64,000 nucleotides of DNA from Candidatus Poribacteria bacterium (GTDB lineage Bacteria; Poribacteria; WGA-4E; WGA-3G), in the NCBI GenBank assembly GCA_028824125.1, contig JAPPES010000059.1, positions 22,420 through 86,419 on the forward strand, written 5' to 3'. The notes beneath the pieces were generated by a model, which was given only the letters and a program-made list of their open reading frames with translations, had not been told where the DNA came from and made no database searches. The position numbers and the translations under genes are program-made. This document shows positions 37,392-46,234 of this stretch, piece after piece. The stretch's first letter is position 1, and every line of letters starts with the position of its first letter.

Positions 37392-38849
37392 CTATGCCAT
37401 GTTCGCAAATTGCGCGGGCATAAAACTCGGATCAACAGCAATTGCTTGTGCAAATGCTTCACGAGCAACCGTTTCATCACCATTTGTGCGATGTGCAAGT
37501 CCAATGGAAAAATATGCCTGTGCAAGTTGTGTTCCTTGAATTCCGCTAACTAATGCCTTATAGATTGATTCCATACCGGGTGTGGGATCGTCACCGTTCC
37601 GATAAGCTGAGAGGATATAGTTGGATCCGCGTAAAAGATGTGCAGGCGCGTAATCAGGGGCTAATTCAAGTGCGGTATTGAGTGCATTTTTTGCCTCATA
37701 GAAAAAATCGCCTTTTTCAAGCACACTCGACACAGTACGAGATGTTTGTGTGAGTAGATTTGCGTATTCTGTCCATGCTTCTGGAAGATTAGAGAATTTT
37801 TCGGTTGCAGCTTTCAAAATGGCGATGGCTAATCCAAAGTCGTTTCCTTCTGCGACTTCTTCCGCTGTTTCACGATACGTCTCAAAATCTTTCAGTTCCT
37901 GTGTCCGCTGGTTAAGCACCTCGGTATCTGCTATCGGGATAGCCGAAGGTTTGAAGTGTTGCCATCCTGGTTCAGGGTCGTCAATCAACCCACGATATAC
38001 ACGCAGAATAGCATAACGTGGTGTTCCCCAAACTTCAGCAATGTCCCGAATCCAGTTCGGCATATTAGTTTCCATGTCTGTTAGCAAATCTGCCAAAGAC
38101 ATGCCTTGTTCAACCCGTTTTCGGACTTCAGTTAAGAAATAGGACTCAATTTTGAGCAACAGGCCAATTTCGGCATCGTGTGCTAAGGGACCGTGGCCGG
38201 GAAGCACATGATCTGGTGTGTATGTGCGCAATTCTTTAATTGTATTAATCCAATCGTAGTTTGCCATCAGTCCCTCGTTCATCACAGGCTGTCCAAAAAT
38301 AGGAAAACTGCCCGTCATCACCGTATCACCTGAAACAATACATCCTTCTGCTGGAATTCTGATGGCAGTTGCGTCATCCGTTTCCGCTTTTCCTAAGTGA
38401 ACAAGATGTAAAGGTTGGTTGCCCAAATTAAGTTCGGTTTCATGCGTAAATGTTTCCTGTGGTAGAAATGGCGGATCACCAAGCGTGAAACCGCGGGAAC
38501 GGAGAAAATTCTCTTGGCGCGGTGCTCTATTCACCATAAAGTCTTTTGTCATCTCCCGTGCGACAACGGTCGCGCCTTCTTGGCGAAATATAATATTCCC
38601 ATTTGTATGGTCCCAATGGTAATGTGTGTTAATTGCATATAGAATCGGTTTATCTGTGATGGTTCGAATCGCCTTCAGCAGTCGTTTTCCCATCATCTGA
38701 TTTACCTGTGTATCAATTACGGCAACACCATTATCTCCTATTATAATAGAAGAGTTGACAATATTGCGAAACAGATATACTCGATCTGTTACCTTAATAA
38801 GTTCTCCGTATTGACGCGGCGCGAACGGGTTTTCTGAAATGTTTTGCAT
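37392..38849 (-). CDS. Metallo-beta-lactamase-fold hydrolase with C-terminal TPR region
   Basis: The 485-residue protein has an N-terminal MBL domain: 'AVIDTQVNQMMGKRLLKAI', the zinc motif 'NTHYHWDHTNGN' (HxHxDH), 'IVSGDTVMTG' and 'HVLPGHGPL'. From about residue 330 the sequence is helical with TPR-like repeats, for instance 'ALNTALELAPDYAPAHLLRG' and 'EAFAQAIAVDPSFMPAQFA'. The start ATG overlaps the hemE stop as TGATG, so the two are translationally coupled. Substrate unknown. Its place between hemE and hemH hints at a role in haem or porphyrin handling, but the MBL fold is too versatile to say. Confidence 0.85.
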   Translation of the reverse strand: MQNISENPFAPRQYGELIKVTDRVYLFRNIVNSSIIIGDNGVAVIDTQVNQMMGKRLLKAIRTITDKPILYAINTHYHWDHTNGNIIFRQEGATVVAREMTKDFMVNRAPRQENFLRSRGFTLGDPPFLPQETFTHETELNLGNQPLHLVHLGKAETDDATAIRIPAEGCIVSGDTVMTGSFPIFGQPVMNEGLMANYDWINTIKELRTYTPDHVLPGHGPLAHDAEIGLLLKIESYFLTEVRKRVEQGMSLADLLTDMETNMPNWIRDIAEVWGTPRYAILRVYRGLIDDPEPGWQHFKPSAIPIADTEVLNQRTQELKDFETYRETAEEVAEGNDFGLAIAILKAATEKFSNLPEAWTEYANLLTQTSRTVSSVLEKGDFFYEAKNALNTALELAPDYAPAHLLRGSNYILSAYRNGDDPTPGMESIYKALVSGIQGTQLAQAYFSIGLAHRTNGDETVAREAFAQAIAVDPSFMPAQFANMA

Positions 38850-39937
38850 CAACTATCCTGATATGTTTTTGCTATGTGGACAAAATGTTTGACGTTTTCA
38901 AAAGGTGTGTCTCTATGAAGTCCATGGCTGAGGTTTAAAATGTGCCCTGTTTTTCTACCCTGTTTTATGCAAGTGTGTACGGCTTCTGTAATGTCTGAAA
39001 AAGTGCCATCGCGAAGAATATCGTTATCAACATTTCCCTGAAAGGCAACCGAATCGCCTGTTTCCGTTCTGGCTTTTCTAAGGTCTACGCATTTTCCGAC
39101 ACTCAACACATCCGCTCCACTTTGATGCATTAAATTAACGTAGGGACACTCCTTTGCAAAAAGGATTCCTGGTGCATCTGAATTGAGTGCAGCGAAAATC
39201 CGTTGATGATATGGAAGGGCGAAATCTTCATACATCTGCCATGATAGCACATCTGCGATCGACTCAAATAGTTGCACAATCTCCACACCTTCGCTAATTT
39301 GGTAATTCAGATAGTTAATCGTCATTTCGGTCAATTTATCTAACAACTCATGCAGAAGCTTGGGTGCATCTTTCATCATTTCAAAAACAGGTTTCGCTTT
39401 TTCCGATATGCCAGCGCCTCTTTTCATTGGGCTTTCCCCTGCTATAAGGAAAAAGGCAAGTGTCAATGGGGCACCCGCAAAACCGATAAGCGGCAGTTCT
39501 TCATTCAACGTCTTACGCAATGACCGAATTACTTGTCCAGTGTACTCTAATTGTATGGGTGGATCATTCAGCGGTTCAAGTGCATCTATTTGTGACTGCG
39601 TTCGTATTGGCGGGTTTAAAACTGGTCCGGGGGAAAATCGGAAGTGTGCCCCCATCGGCGCAAGCGGTGTGAGAATATCTTTATATACAATTATGGCATC
39701 TACACCGATACGTTTAGGAAGAAGTGAAATTTTTACTGCCCATTCCACATCGGTGTCCAACATCGGGGTAGGACAAGTGCGGAAAAGACGTTCCAACGGA
39801 AGGTTACATTTTTGTCGAATCTGGCGATAAAGCGGGTCTGATCTGCCTGCCTGCCGCATCATCCATACAGGCACACGTTCCACTGGCAGACATCTTGATG
39901 CGCGAAGAAGTAAGTCATTTTTTAATTGCTGTTCCAT
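38849..39937 (-). CDS. hemE: Uroporphyrinogen decarboxylase, with some atypical active-site residues
   Basis: HemE removes four acetate carboxyls from uroporphyrinogen III to give coproporphyrinogen III. The 362-residue product has 'VPVWMMRQAGR' (Arg28 and Arg32), 'DAIIVYKDIL' (catalytic Asp87), 'GFAGAPLTLA', 'QGNVDNDILRDGT' and 'ILNLSHGLHRDTPFENV' (His). Two differences stand out. The usual RQAGRYLPEY reads 'RQAGRSDPLY', and the position of the conserved active-site Tyr is Phe163. The haem-gene context supports HemE despite this. It has no clear ribosome site and follows the Uma2 gene by 21 bp. Confidence 0.9.
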   Translation of the reverse strand: MEQQLKNDLLLRASRCLPVERVPVWMMRQAGRSDPLYRQIRQKCNLPLERLFRTCPTPMLDTDVEWAVKISLLPKRIGVDAIIVYKDILTPLAPMGAHFRFSPGPVLNPPIRTQSQIDALEPLNDPPIQLEYTGQVIRSLRKTLNEELPLIGFAGAPLTLAFFLIAGESPMKRGAGISEKAKPVFEMMKDAPKLLHELLDKLTEMTINYLNYQISEGVEIVQLFESIADVLSWQMYEDFALPYHQRIFAALNSDAPGILFAKECPYVNLMHQSGADVLSVGKCVDLRKARTETGDSVAFQGNVDNDILRDGTFSDITEAVHTCIKQGRKTGHILNLSHGLHRDTPFENVKHFVHIAKTYQDS

Positions 39938-39958
39938 ATTAAAAAAGGAATAATCGCT

Positions 39959-40681
39959 TTACTGTGTTTTTAAGCGGGCAAGTTCCTCTTGGAGTCGTGA
40001 GGCTTCTGCTTCCGCTTTCTGCCGTGCTTCCACTTCATGTTGCACACGTTCTTCAGCTTGTTCAGCCCGTTCTGTCGCTGTCTCAGCAGGTGTCTGCAGC
40101 CATTCCCCCGCACCCGGATCGTAAACCCCAAGACCATTATCACGTAAATGAAAACTCAAGTTTAGAACTTCAGAACGCAACCCACCATCAACATCTGGGG
40201 AAACTTCAAGATAAGCACCTTCAACAAGCTGATAGCCCATCAACGGTGAAGGTAAATAACGCTTATCCACATCATAAAGGAAATACTCCGGTATACCCAT
40301 TGCGGCATAGTGCACCACTTTCCTCTCTAAATCATTTTGATAGGTCCGTTTGCTTGAGAACTCCATTACGAAATCGGGTGCCTTGCCCTCCTCCCATACC
40401 TTGTAGGTGCGACGGTCTTTCTGTCCTATCCCGAAAGAGACAAGAATATCGGGAGACACAGCAGTCCGAAGAGGCCCCTCAATGTCATACATCATGATAT
40501 TGCCGGAGATATAAACTTCGGGTCTCTGTGCAAAATGCCCCTCAAGGACTTGCCGTAGCCAAATTATCCACCGAATGTGGAGATCAGTATCAGCCATAGG
40601 TTTACCATCCGATTCAGGGTAGAGATCCGCCGTTTCTGTCGGAGCGTAAGGTATTTGGCGTACGTTTGGATAACTTTCCAT
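39959..40681 (-). CDS. Uma2 family (DUF820) putative endonuclease
   Basis: The 240-residue protein matches the Uma2/DUF820 family, which has a PD-(D/E)xK nuclease fold. Visible landmarks are 'DTDLHIRWIIWLRQVLEGHF', 'VYISGNIMMYDIEG', 'AVSPDILVSFG' (Asp), 'APDFVMEFSSKRTYQNDLERK' (Glu-x-x-Ser-Lys) and 'YAAMGIPEYFLYDV'. The C-terminal 60 residues form a Glu/Ala-rich coiled coil. AGGAGGGACACCG precedes the ATG. These genes are common in cyanobacteria and environmental bacteria, and their role is not settled. Confidence 0.85.
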   Translation of the reverse strand: MESYPNVRQIPYAPTETADLYPESDGKPMADTDLHIRWIIWLRQVLEGHFAQRPEVYISGNIMMYDIEGPLRTAVSPDILVSFGIGQKDRRTYKVWEEGKAPDFVMEFSSKRTYQNDLERKVVHYAAMGIPEYFLYDVDKRYLPSPLMGYQLVEGAYLEVSPDVDGGLRSEVLNLSFHLRDNGLGVYDPGAGEWLQTPAETATERAEQAEERVQHEVEARQKAEAEASRLQEELARLKTQ

Positions 40682-40774
40682 CGGTGTCCCTCCTATCTAT
40701 GAAGTCACGTGAGTTGAGCATAAGTGTTTAACCGTTTCATGTAGACAATTTGGTTCTCGATTTTACGAGAGATT

Positions 40775-41119
40775 TCATTGAGATAGACTTCTTTTCCGAC
40801 GCCGTTCCAAAAACTGGCGTAGTTTCACAAAACTTTTCACGTTTTTCATAATCCTGCCGCTCTCCCGCTCTTCAAGATAGAGTAAAAACCCCATAAGGTA
40901 GAGACTCGCCAAAAACAACAAAAAACCTGTTAAGCACTGTGCAATCGCCCAATAATTTAATTTTAAACCGAGGTAAGGGGTGACAACTACTTCGTCAACG
41001 GTCGCAGCCGATGGATTCTGCTCAGGCCATTCAACCGATACAAGGTCACCCCACCCAGTTATTCCAATCGATAGGAAAACGATTGATAAGGCAAAAACGA
41101 TAAAGAATGGGATACCCAT
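40775..41119 (-). CDS. Small two-helix membrane protein
   Basis: The 114-residue protein has a hydrophobic N-terminus (about 4-22), a 30-residue loop likely outside ('VSVEWPEQNPSAATVDEVVV'), a second helix (about 58-80) and a basic tail with 'RRRKRSLSQ', which should stay in the cytoplasm. No family is recognised. It begins 16 bp after the dehydrogenase stop and may be cotranscribed. Confidence 0.6.
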   Translation of the reverse strand: MGIPFFIVFALSIVFLSIGITGWGDLVSVEWPEQNPSAATVDEVVVTPYLGLKLNYWAIAQCLTGFLLFLASLYLMGFLLYLEERESGRIMKNVKSFVKLRQFLERRRKRSLSQ

Positions 41120-41134
41120 ATTAGATACCGAATC

Positions 41135-42205
41135 TTAAGAAGAAACTTTTATCAGTCCTTTGGTGCAGCTATCTTCTCGATTACGAACCTTTGTGATTCC
41201 TTCAACAAGCGATTCAAGCGGGAATTCGTGGCTAATGATTTTGTCCATGTTGACATCGCCACTGGAAATGAGTTGAACAGCCTCTTCCCACGTGTCTGGT
41301 GCTAACCATGAGAACCTAATGGTTTTATCCATAAGGATAGTGTCAAGAATCGGAACCTGCATGACATCTTTATCGCCAGGAAGACCAAAGATAACAACCG
41401 TTGCGTGTCTTCCCGTAACTTCAAGTGCTGTATGGATTGCATCAAGCGAACTCGTGGCAGTAATAGCACGGTCAGCTAATTCACCGTTATTGAGTTCCTG
41501 AATTGTAGCACCAAGATCCTCAACATAGTGTGGCGAGTTCGTATCGCTGACGTTCACAACTAAGTCTGCACCAAGTTCCTTACCGCATTCCAAACGATAG
41601 TCGCGAGTACCGACAAGCAAAACGTTTTTCAAGCCACGACTTTTCAAAACTTGCACCATCATTAAACCGATGGGCCCGGGTCCGAAAACAACGGCAGTCT
41701 GTCCTTCTTCAGCATTAAGATTGTTAATAGCATACAATCCACATGCAAGTGGTTCTGTGAGTGCCCCTTGATCATACGTAACATTTTCGGGGAGTTTGAC
41801 TGTCCAACGGTAATCAGAAACAGCGTATTCTGCAAAACCGCCATCCACACCCACGCCTAAGATACGTTTTTCTGGACACAAGTTGGACAATCCTTTTTTG
41901 CTCCAAAAAGAATTTGGGTTGGATTGCACAGGATTGACAACAACTCTGTCACCGACTTTAAAGCCGCCTGTTTTTCCTGCTTCATTGCCTACTTCAACAA
42001 CTTCGCCAGTAAATTCGTGTCCAAGAATAAGCGGTCCCTTACCGTCGTCTGTTTCAAGAGAACTATTCCCGAAATAGTATGCTACATCCGAACCACAGAT
42101 ACCTACTGAACGAACTTGAACTAACAGATCATTATCACCGGCTATAGGCACCGGTTTATCTTCAAGACTCATTGATTCAGGTTCATAGAAAATTTGGGAT
42201 TTCAT
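41135..42205 (-). CDS. Zinc-type medium-chain alcohol/polyol dehydrogenase
   Basis: The 356-residue protein oxidises a secondary alcohol or polyol with NAD(P). Zinc and cofactor motifs are 'VGICGSDVAYYFG' (Cys37), 'GHEFTGEVVEVG' (His63, Glu64) and 'VVFGPGPIGLMMVQVLKSRG'. The structural-zinc lobe normally carries four Cys, but between about 91 and 115 only one Cys remains, so the second zinc is probably absent, as in some sorbitol dehydrogenases. AAGGAGG precedes the ATG. Substrate class (sorbitol, threonine, xylitol) cannot be decided. Confidence 0.9.
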   Translation of the reverse strand: MKSQIFYEPESMSLEDKPVPIAGDNDLLVQVRSVGICGSDVAYYFGNSSLETDDGKGPLILGHEFTGEVVEVGNEAGKTGGFKVGDRVVVNPVQSNPNSFWSKKGLSNLCPEKRILGVGVDGGFAEYAVSDYRWTVKLPENVTYDQGALTEPLACGLYAINNLNAEEGQTAVVFGPGPIGLMMVQVLKSRGLKNVLLVGTRDYRLECGKELGADLVVNVSDTNSPHYVEDLGATIQELNNGELADRAITATSSLDAIHTALEVTGRHATVVIFGLPGDKDVMQVPILDTILMDKTIRFSWLAPDTWEEAVQLISSGDVNMDKIISHEFPLESLVEGITKVRNREDSCTKGLIKVSS

Positions 42206-42319
42206 TATGTGCCTCCTTAACTTTTATGAATATCGTTAGTTTAACATACCTGCATTAAATTTTCAATGGAATTATATTTCGCCAGATATGAATCTGTTCT
42301 ACCCAATCTACACGTTACA

Positions 42320-43177
42320 TCAAGGCAGAACTTTGGCGTGAATATGGTAATTTTTGATAAATAACTCTTTACCTTTAGCTGCTGAATCTTTCCGGTAATT
42401 GTTCATTCCATATTGCAGCGTCCACTCACAAATATCAGCGAAATCAAATAGCTCACGAATCTTTGGCGAGTCGTCATAAGTAATGAGCCATTTGTGTTTG
42501 CACTTTTTCATATTGTCAGCAAATTGATCGTGATTGAAAGTAGTGTGCAAAGTGCCTCTCGTTCCGTATAACTTAGATTCCGTTGCTTTCAAATAGGGTG
42601 GGTCAAGAAAGATAAAGACATCGTTGTTCTCATCAAAAAGACTTGCTGTGTAATCTTCGTTTGTGATTTTGACACCAGAAAGCGCTCGCGAAATCATTTT
42701 TACTCGCTCAATAGACGAGCGCGTGAACCGCTTCTCATAAGCCCCTTGCGAATACCCTCCAGAATCTACGACACCTGAAAAGGTAATACGGTTAAGAACA
42801 AAAAAACGCACTGCCCGCTCAAATTCGGATAGCATATCTTTGTTATTGCACAACAAATCTCTATCCTTCGTCAATTCCTCAAATAAGGCACGACCGTTTT
42901 TGGTTGTTGTGTGTATTTTTGTCAGTTCATCAACAAGTTCTGTAACGTTATCTCTTGCCTGCTTCCAAAAACAGTATAAATCATAGTTCAAATCATTAAT
43001 CCAATATGATTTAATATTGTTCCCAAAAATGCTTCGGACAGCAAAGAAGACGGATCCGCCACCGACGAAAGGTTCACGAAACTCGGTGATCTTTGTAGGG
43101 ATAAGAGGGAGAATCTGTTTGATTGCTCTTGATTTCCCGCCAGGGTAGCGCAGTGGACTTTTAACGTTTTTTGTCAT
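42320..43177 (-). CDS. D12-class N6-adenine DNA methyltransferase (Dam-like)
   Basis: This protein of about 285 residues methylates adenine in DNA using S-adenosylmethionine. It has 'PLRYPGGKSRAIKQILPLIP' and 'FREPFVGGGSVFFAV' (cofactor-binding motif I), a long target-recognition region, 'FFVLNRITFSGV', 'VFIFLDPPYLKATESKLYG' (catalytic DPPY) and 'KHKWLITYDDSPKIRELF'. I start at the ATG at 43175-43177, where homology begins; upstream in-frame starts up to 43243 would overlap the next gene. No restriction partner is adjacent, so it may be an orphan regulatory or mismatch-repair methylase. Recognition site unknown. Confidence 0.9.
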   Translation of the reverse strand: MTKNVKSPLRYPGGKSRAIKQILPLIPTKITEFREPFVGGGSVFFAVRSIFGNNIKSYWINDLNYDLYCFWKQARDNVTELVDELTKIHTTTKNGRALFEELTKDRDLLCNNKDMLSEFERAVRFFVLNRITFSGVVDSGGYSQGAYEKRFTRSSIERVKMISRALSGVKITNEDYTASLFDENNDVFIFLDPPYLKATESKLYGTRGTLHTTFNHDQFADNMKKCKHKWLITYDDSPKIRELFDFADICEWTLQYGMNNYRKDSAAKGKELFIKNYHIHAKVLP

Positions 43178-43239
43178 CAGATGGTCTCTGAAATTTGTCA
43201 TAAACCGATGCAGAAAGTATATCACACCTGGCTGCAATT

Positions 43240-44082
43240 TCAAAAAAGAAACTGCATTGATAAAAACAGATACCGACTACAGAACTCACCCAAAAACACA
43301 GTAATTATTGCAATAAAAAGAAAACCTGTCGCTGCCCGCGTTGCCCCAACTTCATCTTTAGCAACAGATTTTGGACGCAAACAATCCCAACTAATAAAAT
43401 AAAGAATCAGTGTGCCACCAAACCCAATGCCTAACCGCATCCAAAAGATAAGTTGATAATGAAAATTAAAAGGGGCGACATCTTCTGCTTGCGACCTGAA
43501 AAACATATTTATGCAGAAAAGAGAGATTGTTACAACCAGTGTTGATAGTAAAACAGTGTTAAATCGTCTCAGATAATGGACAGGTAATTCCGGCGTTACA
43601 AGATACCAATGTCCAAACCACATCCCAGTATGAACTGTTCCAAGTAGCACTGCTGACACTAAAAATTGGAAAGGTAATAAAAATGTTTCACCGGGAAATT
43701 GGACATTTTTGAAGTGTGGAAAAGCACTAAAAACAATCCACATGCTACCACAGAGAATCCCACTATAAAATAGGATCTGGGTAAGTATAGATGATTTGAA
43801 CCACCAACTCAGTGTATAAACACAGATTATGAGAACGAAACTGATTACTAAAACAGATTCAGTGTCCTGCCAAAATCCAAAAAAATTGACAAAGTTAACA
43901 GGTTGTTCCTGGATATACAGATTAGCACAGCGCGCTAATCCACACACAAGCAGATAGATGCCCCCCATCAGGCGATAAAAGTTCGCACCGACTAAACCTT
44001 TCGGTATAAGGAGCATAGTTATAAACCCGCCTACAGCGAGTTGACTGAAAACGAGATAAAAAATTTCTGCGATACTGAACAT
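43240..44082 (-). CDS. Polytopic membrane protein of unknown function
   Basis: The 280-residue protein has about eight hydrophobic segments over its full length and few long loops. A conserved-looking 'GTVHTGMWFGHWYLVTPELP' contains two His and several aromatics, suggestive of a haem- or quinone-linked membrane protein, but I cannot name the family. No good ribosome site precedes the ATG. It occupies the place where rpoB would follow rplL in many genomes and is separated from rplL by a terminator-like hairpin. Confidence 0.65.
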   Translation of the reverse strand: MFSIAEIFYLVFSQLAVGGFITMLLIPKGLVGANFYRLMGGIYLLVCGLARCANLYIQEQPVNFVNFFGFWQDTESVLVISFVLIICVYTLSWWFKSSILTQILFYSGILCGSMWIVFSAFPHFKNVQFPGETFLLPFQFLVSAVLLGTVHTGMWFGHWYLVTPELPVHYLRRFNTVLLSTLVVTISLFCINMFFRSQAEDVAPFNFHYQLIFWMRLGIGFGGTLILYFISWDCLRPKSVAKDEVGATRAATGFLFIAIITVFLGEFCSRYLFLSMQFLF

Positions 44083-44095
44083 CTGTTTGTAAGAG

Positions 44096-44130
44096 AAACC
44101 CCATCATAGTTCAGCACCATAATGGGGTTT
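44096..44130 (-). terminator. Probable terminator downstream of rplL
   Basis: On the minus strand AAACCCCAT and ATGGGGTTT pair over nine bases around a 17-base loop, followed by a pyrimidine-rich stretch. It would end the rplKAJL transcript before the membrane-protein gene. Confidence 0.55.
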
Positions 44131-44182
44131 GCTTAAGTTTGCTTTTGAGTCCGCCTGAATGATATGAAGGCGATGACTCTGA

Positions 44183-44581
44183 TTAGATGATTTCAATGAC
44201 TGCGCCGACAGCTTCAAGCTGCTCTTTGGTTTTTTCAGCATCTTCTTTGCTGACACCTTCTTGGATAACAACTGGTGCTGATTCAACCTTTTCTTTGGCC
44301 TCTTTCAAACCGAGTCCGGTGATGGCGCGAACTTCTTTAATAAGCGGAATTTTCTGTCCACCGATCTCTTTAATCTGGACATCAAATTCGGTTTGTTCTG
44401 CTGCTTCCTCAGCTTCTGCTTCTCCAGCTGCACCTGCCGCTGGGGTCGCCCCTGCAACTGCCACCGCTGGCATGGCAGAAGCACTCACACCAAATTTATC
44501 TTCAAGTGCTTTTACCAACTCGGAGAGTTCCAGAACAGTCATCTCACTAATTTCATCAATCAATTTTTCTATATTTGCCAT
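44183..44581 (-). CDS. rplL: Ribosomal protein bL12 (L7/L12)
   Basis: bL12 forms the mobile stalk of the 50S subunit that recruits translation factors. The 132-residue product has the N-terminal dimerisation helices ('[20 protein letters not shown]'), an Ala/Glu-rich hinge ('[12 protein letters not shown]') and the globular C-terminal domain ('[20 protein letters not shown]' to '[11 protein letters not shown]'). GAAAGGA precedes the ATG, 38 bp after rplJ, its partner in the stalk. Confidence 0.97.
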   Translation of the reverse strand: MANIEKLIDEISEMTVLELSELVKALEDKFGVSASAMPAVAVAGATPAAGAAGEAEAEEAAEQTEFDVQIKEIGGQKIPLIKEVRAITGLGLKEAKEKVESAPVVIQEGVSKEDAEKTKEQLEAVGAVIEII

Positions 44582-44619
44582 TTTTACAATCCTTTCTTAA
44601 TAAAAAGTAAAAGTTATGC

Positions 44620-45180
44620 CTATTCGGCTGCTTTCTTTTGTTCACTAATCTGTGTGAGGACAGATGTCACCTGACCTATTGTCCTACTAAGCACATTAAC
44701 AAACCGCGTCATGGGAGATCCGTTATTCAAGACTCCGACAAGCCCATACAGCGGCGCACTGATGCCGCCAATAGCCTGACCAATCAAAACCTCTTTTGAA
44801 GGCATATCTTGGAGTGCTTTAACGCCATTCGCGTCAATAACCTGTTTTCCAAGAATGCCACCTTTAATTTTTAAGTTTTCATGCTCTTCGCTAAACTCAA
44901 AGAGGATTTTACTGGAAGTAGCGGGATCATCGCTCGCCGCAAGTGCGGTATTCCCTTTTAAATATGGCGCAAGCCCTTCAACTTCTCGTTCTTGCGCAAC
45001 AACGTTAATTAATGTATTCTTGCAGACTTTATATTGCACATTCGCCTCACGTAACTGCTGACGCAAAGCGTTTGCTTCAGCGACGGTGAGTCCTTGAAAA
45101 TCTGCCAACAGAATAACATCTGAACTTTCAAAAAGTTCACGAATTTGCCCAACCTGCTGAATATTCGCTTCATTCGGCAT
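44620..45180 (-). CDS. rplJ: Ribosomal protein uL10
   Basis: uL10 anchors the bL12 dimers to 23S rRNA and represses its own operon by binding the leader RNA. The 186-residue protein shows 'VILLADFQGLTVAEANALRQ', 'VCKNTLINVVAQE', 'LKGNTALAASDDPATSSKIL' and 'GVKALQDMPSKEVLIGQAIG'. GAAAGGAGC precedes the ATG. The leader at 45190-45420 lies directly upstream. Confidence 0.97.
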   Translation of the reverse strand: MPNEANIQQVGQIRELFESSDVILLADFQGLTVAEANALRQQLREANVQYKVCKNTLINVVAQEREVEGLAPYLKGNTALAASDDPATSSKILFEFSEEHENLKIKGGILGKQVIDANGVKALQDMPSKEVLIGQAIGGISAPLYGLVGVLNNGSPMTRFVNVLSRTIGQVTSVLTQISEQKKAAE

Positions 45181-45189
45181 AGGTTAGCT

Positions 45190-45420
45190 CCTTTCTCATC
45201 TTGACAATTCCGTTCAGAAATAGAAAAACCCCCAGTAACCTGGAGGCTTGACCTAACTACGGCAGTCAAAAAACTGGCTTCGTTGCATACGCTACGAAGT
45301 GTTTTCTAACCTTATCCGAGTCTCGGTAGGTAATTAAGCCAAAAGCCCCTACTTTCTACAACTCTATTCTGTTTACGGAATTTGTCGTTTAGTATCTAAT
45401 AATTATAGTCCGTTCACTTT
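45190..45420 (-). ncRNA. Ribosomal L10 leader (autoregulatory mRNA leader)
   Basis: The 280-bp gap between rplA and rplJ has no gene. Read leftwards, it contains 'CTACCGAGACTCGG' and a long stem-loop around 'GCTTTTGGCTTAATTACC', resembling the conserved L10-leader core, followed by the hairpin at 45224-45246. In other bacteria L10(L12)4 binds this leader and represses rplJL. The assignment is by motif and position; boundaries are approximate. Confidence 0.7.
45224..45246 (-). terminator. Intrinsic terminator/attenuator inside the L10 leader
   Basis: CCTCCAG-GTTA-CTGGGGG forms a seven-pair stem (with one T-G pair) followed by TTTTTC on the minus strand, about 45 bp before the rplJ start codon. 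It could end transcription when the leader is bound by L10, giving attenuation control of rplJL. Confidence 0.7.
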
Positions 45421-45458
45421 GTAAAATCGGTATTCCACAATATGGCCGATTTTACGGA

Positions 45459-46157
45459 TTACATAAATTGCTGCGGATCAATTCGGATGCCGATACCCAT
45501 CGTTGAAGAGATCGCAACACTTCTAACATACCGTCCTTTTGCTGCCGCAGGACGCGCCTTCACAAGAGCATCCATAACAGTCATAAGATTGTCCTTAATT
45601 TGCACTTCTTCAAACGAGGTTTTTCCTATCGGCACGTGCACAATACCAGAATCTCGCTCAACCCGGTACTCAATCTGTCCTGCTTTGATGTTCTGCAGTG
45701 TTTCGGCGATATCCATTGTCACAGTGCCAGCTTTCGGGTTGGGCATCAACCCTCGCGGCCCAAGGATTCTTCCCAACTTTGGCATAATGCTCCGCATTAG
45801 ATCGGGCGTAGCGATTGTTGCGTCAAATTCAAGCCAACCGTCAGCAATTTTATCAACCAAGTCATCAGTGCCGACAAAGTCTGCGCCTGCTTCTTCAGCC
45901 TCACGTGCCTTATCACCTTCAGCAAATACAGCAACGCGAACAGATTTTCCGGTCCCGTGCGGGAGCGCAACTGTACCACGGATATTCTGCTCAGCGTTAC
46001 GCGCATCTATACCGAGACGGGAAGCTAAATCAATAGTTTCATCAAACTTCGTAGTGCTTGTTTTTTTTAAGAGTGAGACAGCTTCGTCGACTGTGTAAAA
46101 ATTTTGTCTGTCAACATGCTGCTGCATATCACGATAACGTTTTCCTCTTTTCGCCAT
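45459..46157 (-). CDS. rplA: Ribosomal protein uL1
   Basis: uL1 forms the L1 stalk of the 50S subunit and helps release E-site tRNA. The 232-residue product has 'YTVDEAVSLLKKTSTTKFDE', 'DLASRLGIDARNAEQNIRGT', 'LPHGTGKSVRVAVFAEGDKA', 'LGRILGPRGLMPNPKAGTV' and 'SSTMGIGIRID'. The ATG at 46155-46157 has GGAGAA upstream; an ATG twelve bases earlier is less well placed. Lies 77 bp behind rplK. Confidence 0.97.
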   Translation of the reverse strand: MAKRGKRYRDMQQHVDRQNFYTVDEAVSLLKKTSTTKFDETIDLASRLGIDARNAEQNIRGTVALPHGTGKSVRVAVFAEGDKAREAEEAGADFVGTDDLVDKIADGWLEFDATIATPDLMRSIMPKLGRILGPRGLMPNPKAGTVTMDIAETLQNIKAGQIEYRVERDSGIVHVPIGKTSFEEVQIKDNLMTVMDALVKARPAAAKGRYVRSVAISSTMGIGIRIDPQQFM

Positions 46158-46234
46158 ATTATTCTCCAAATAACATCAAATTCATCTCTTACGTCGCTTC
46201 ACCAAAGCTACATACTTATAAGGTAACCGAAGCA

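Noticed and set aside
42320..43177. Restriction-modification system
   Set aside because: Only the adenine methylase is present; neighbouring genes are a dehydrogenase and a membrane protein, with no endonuclease or specificity subunit.
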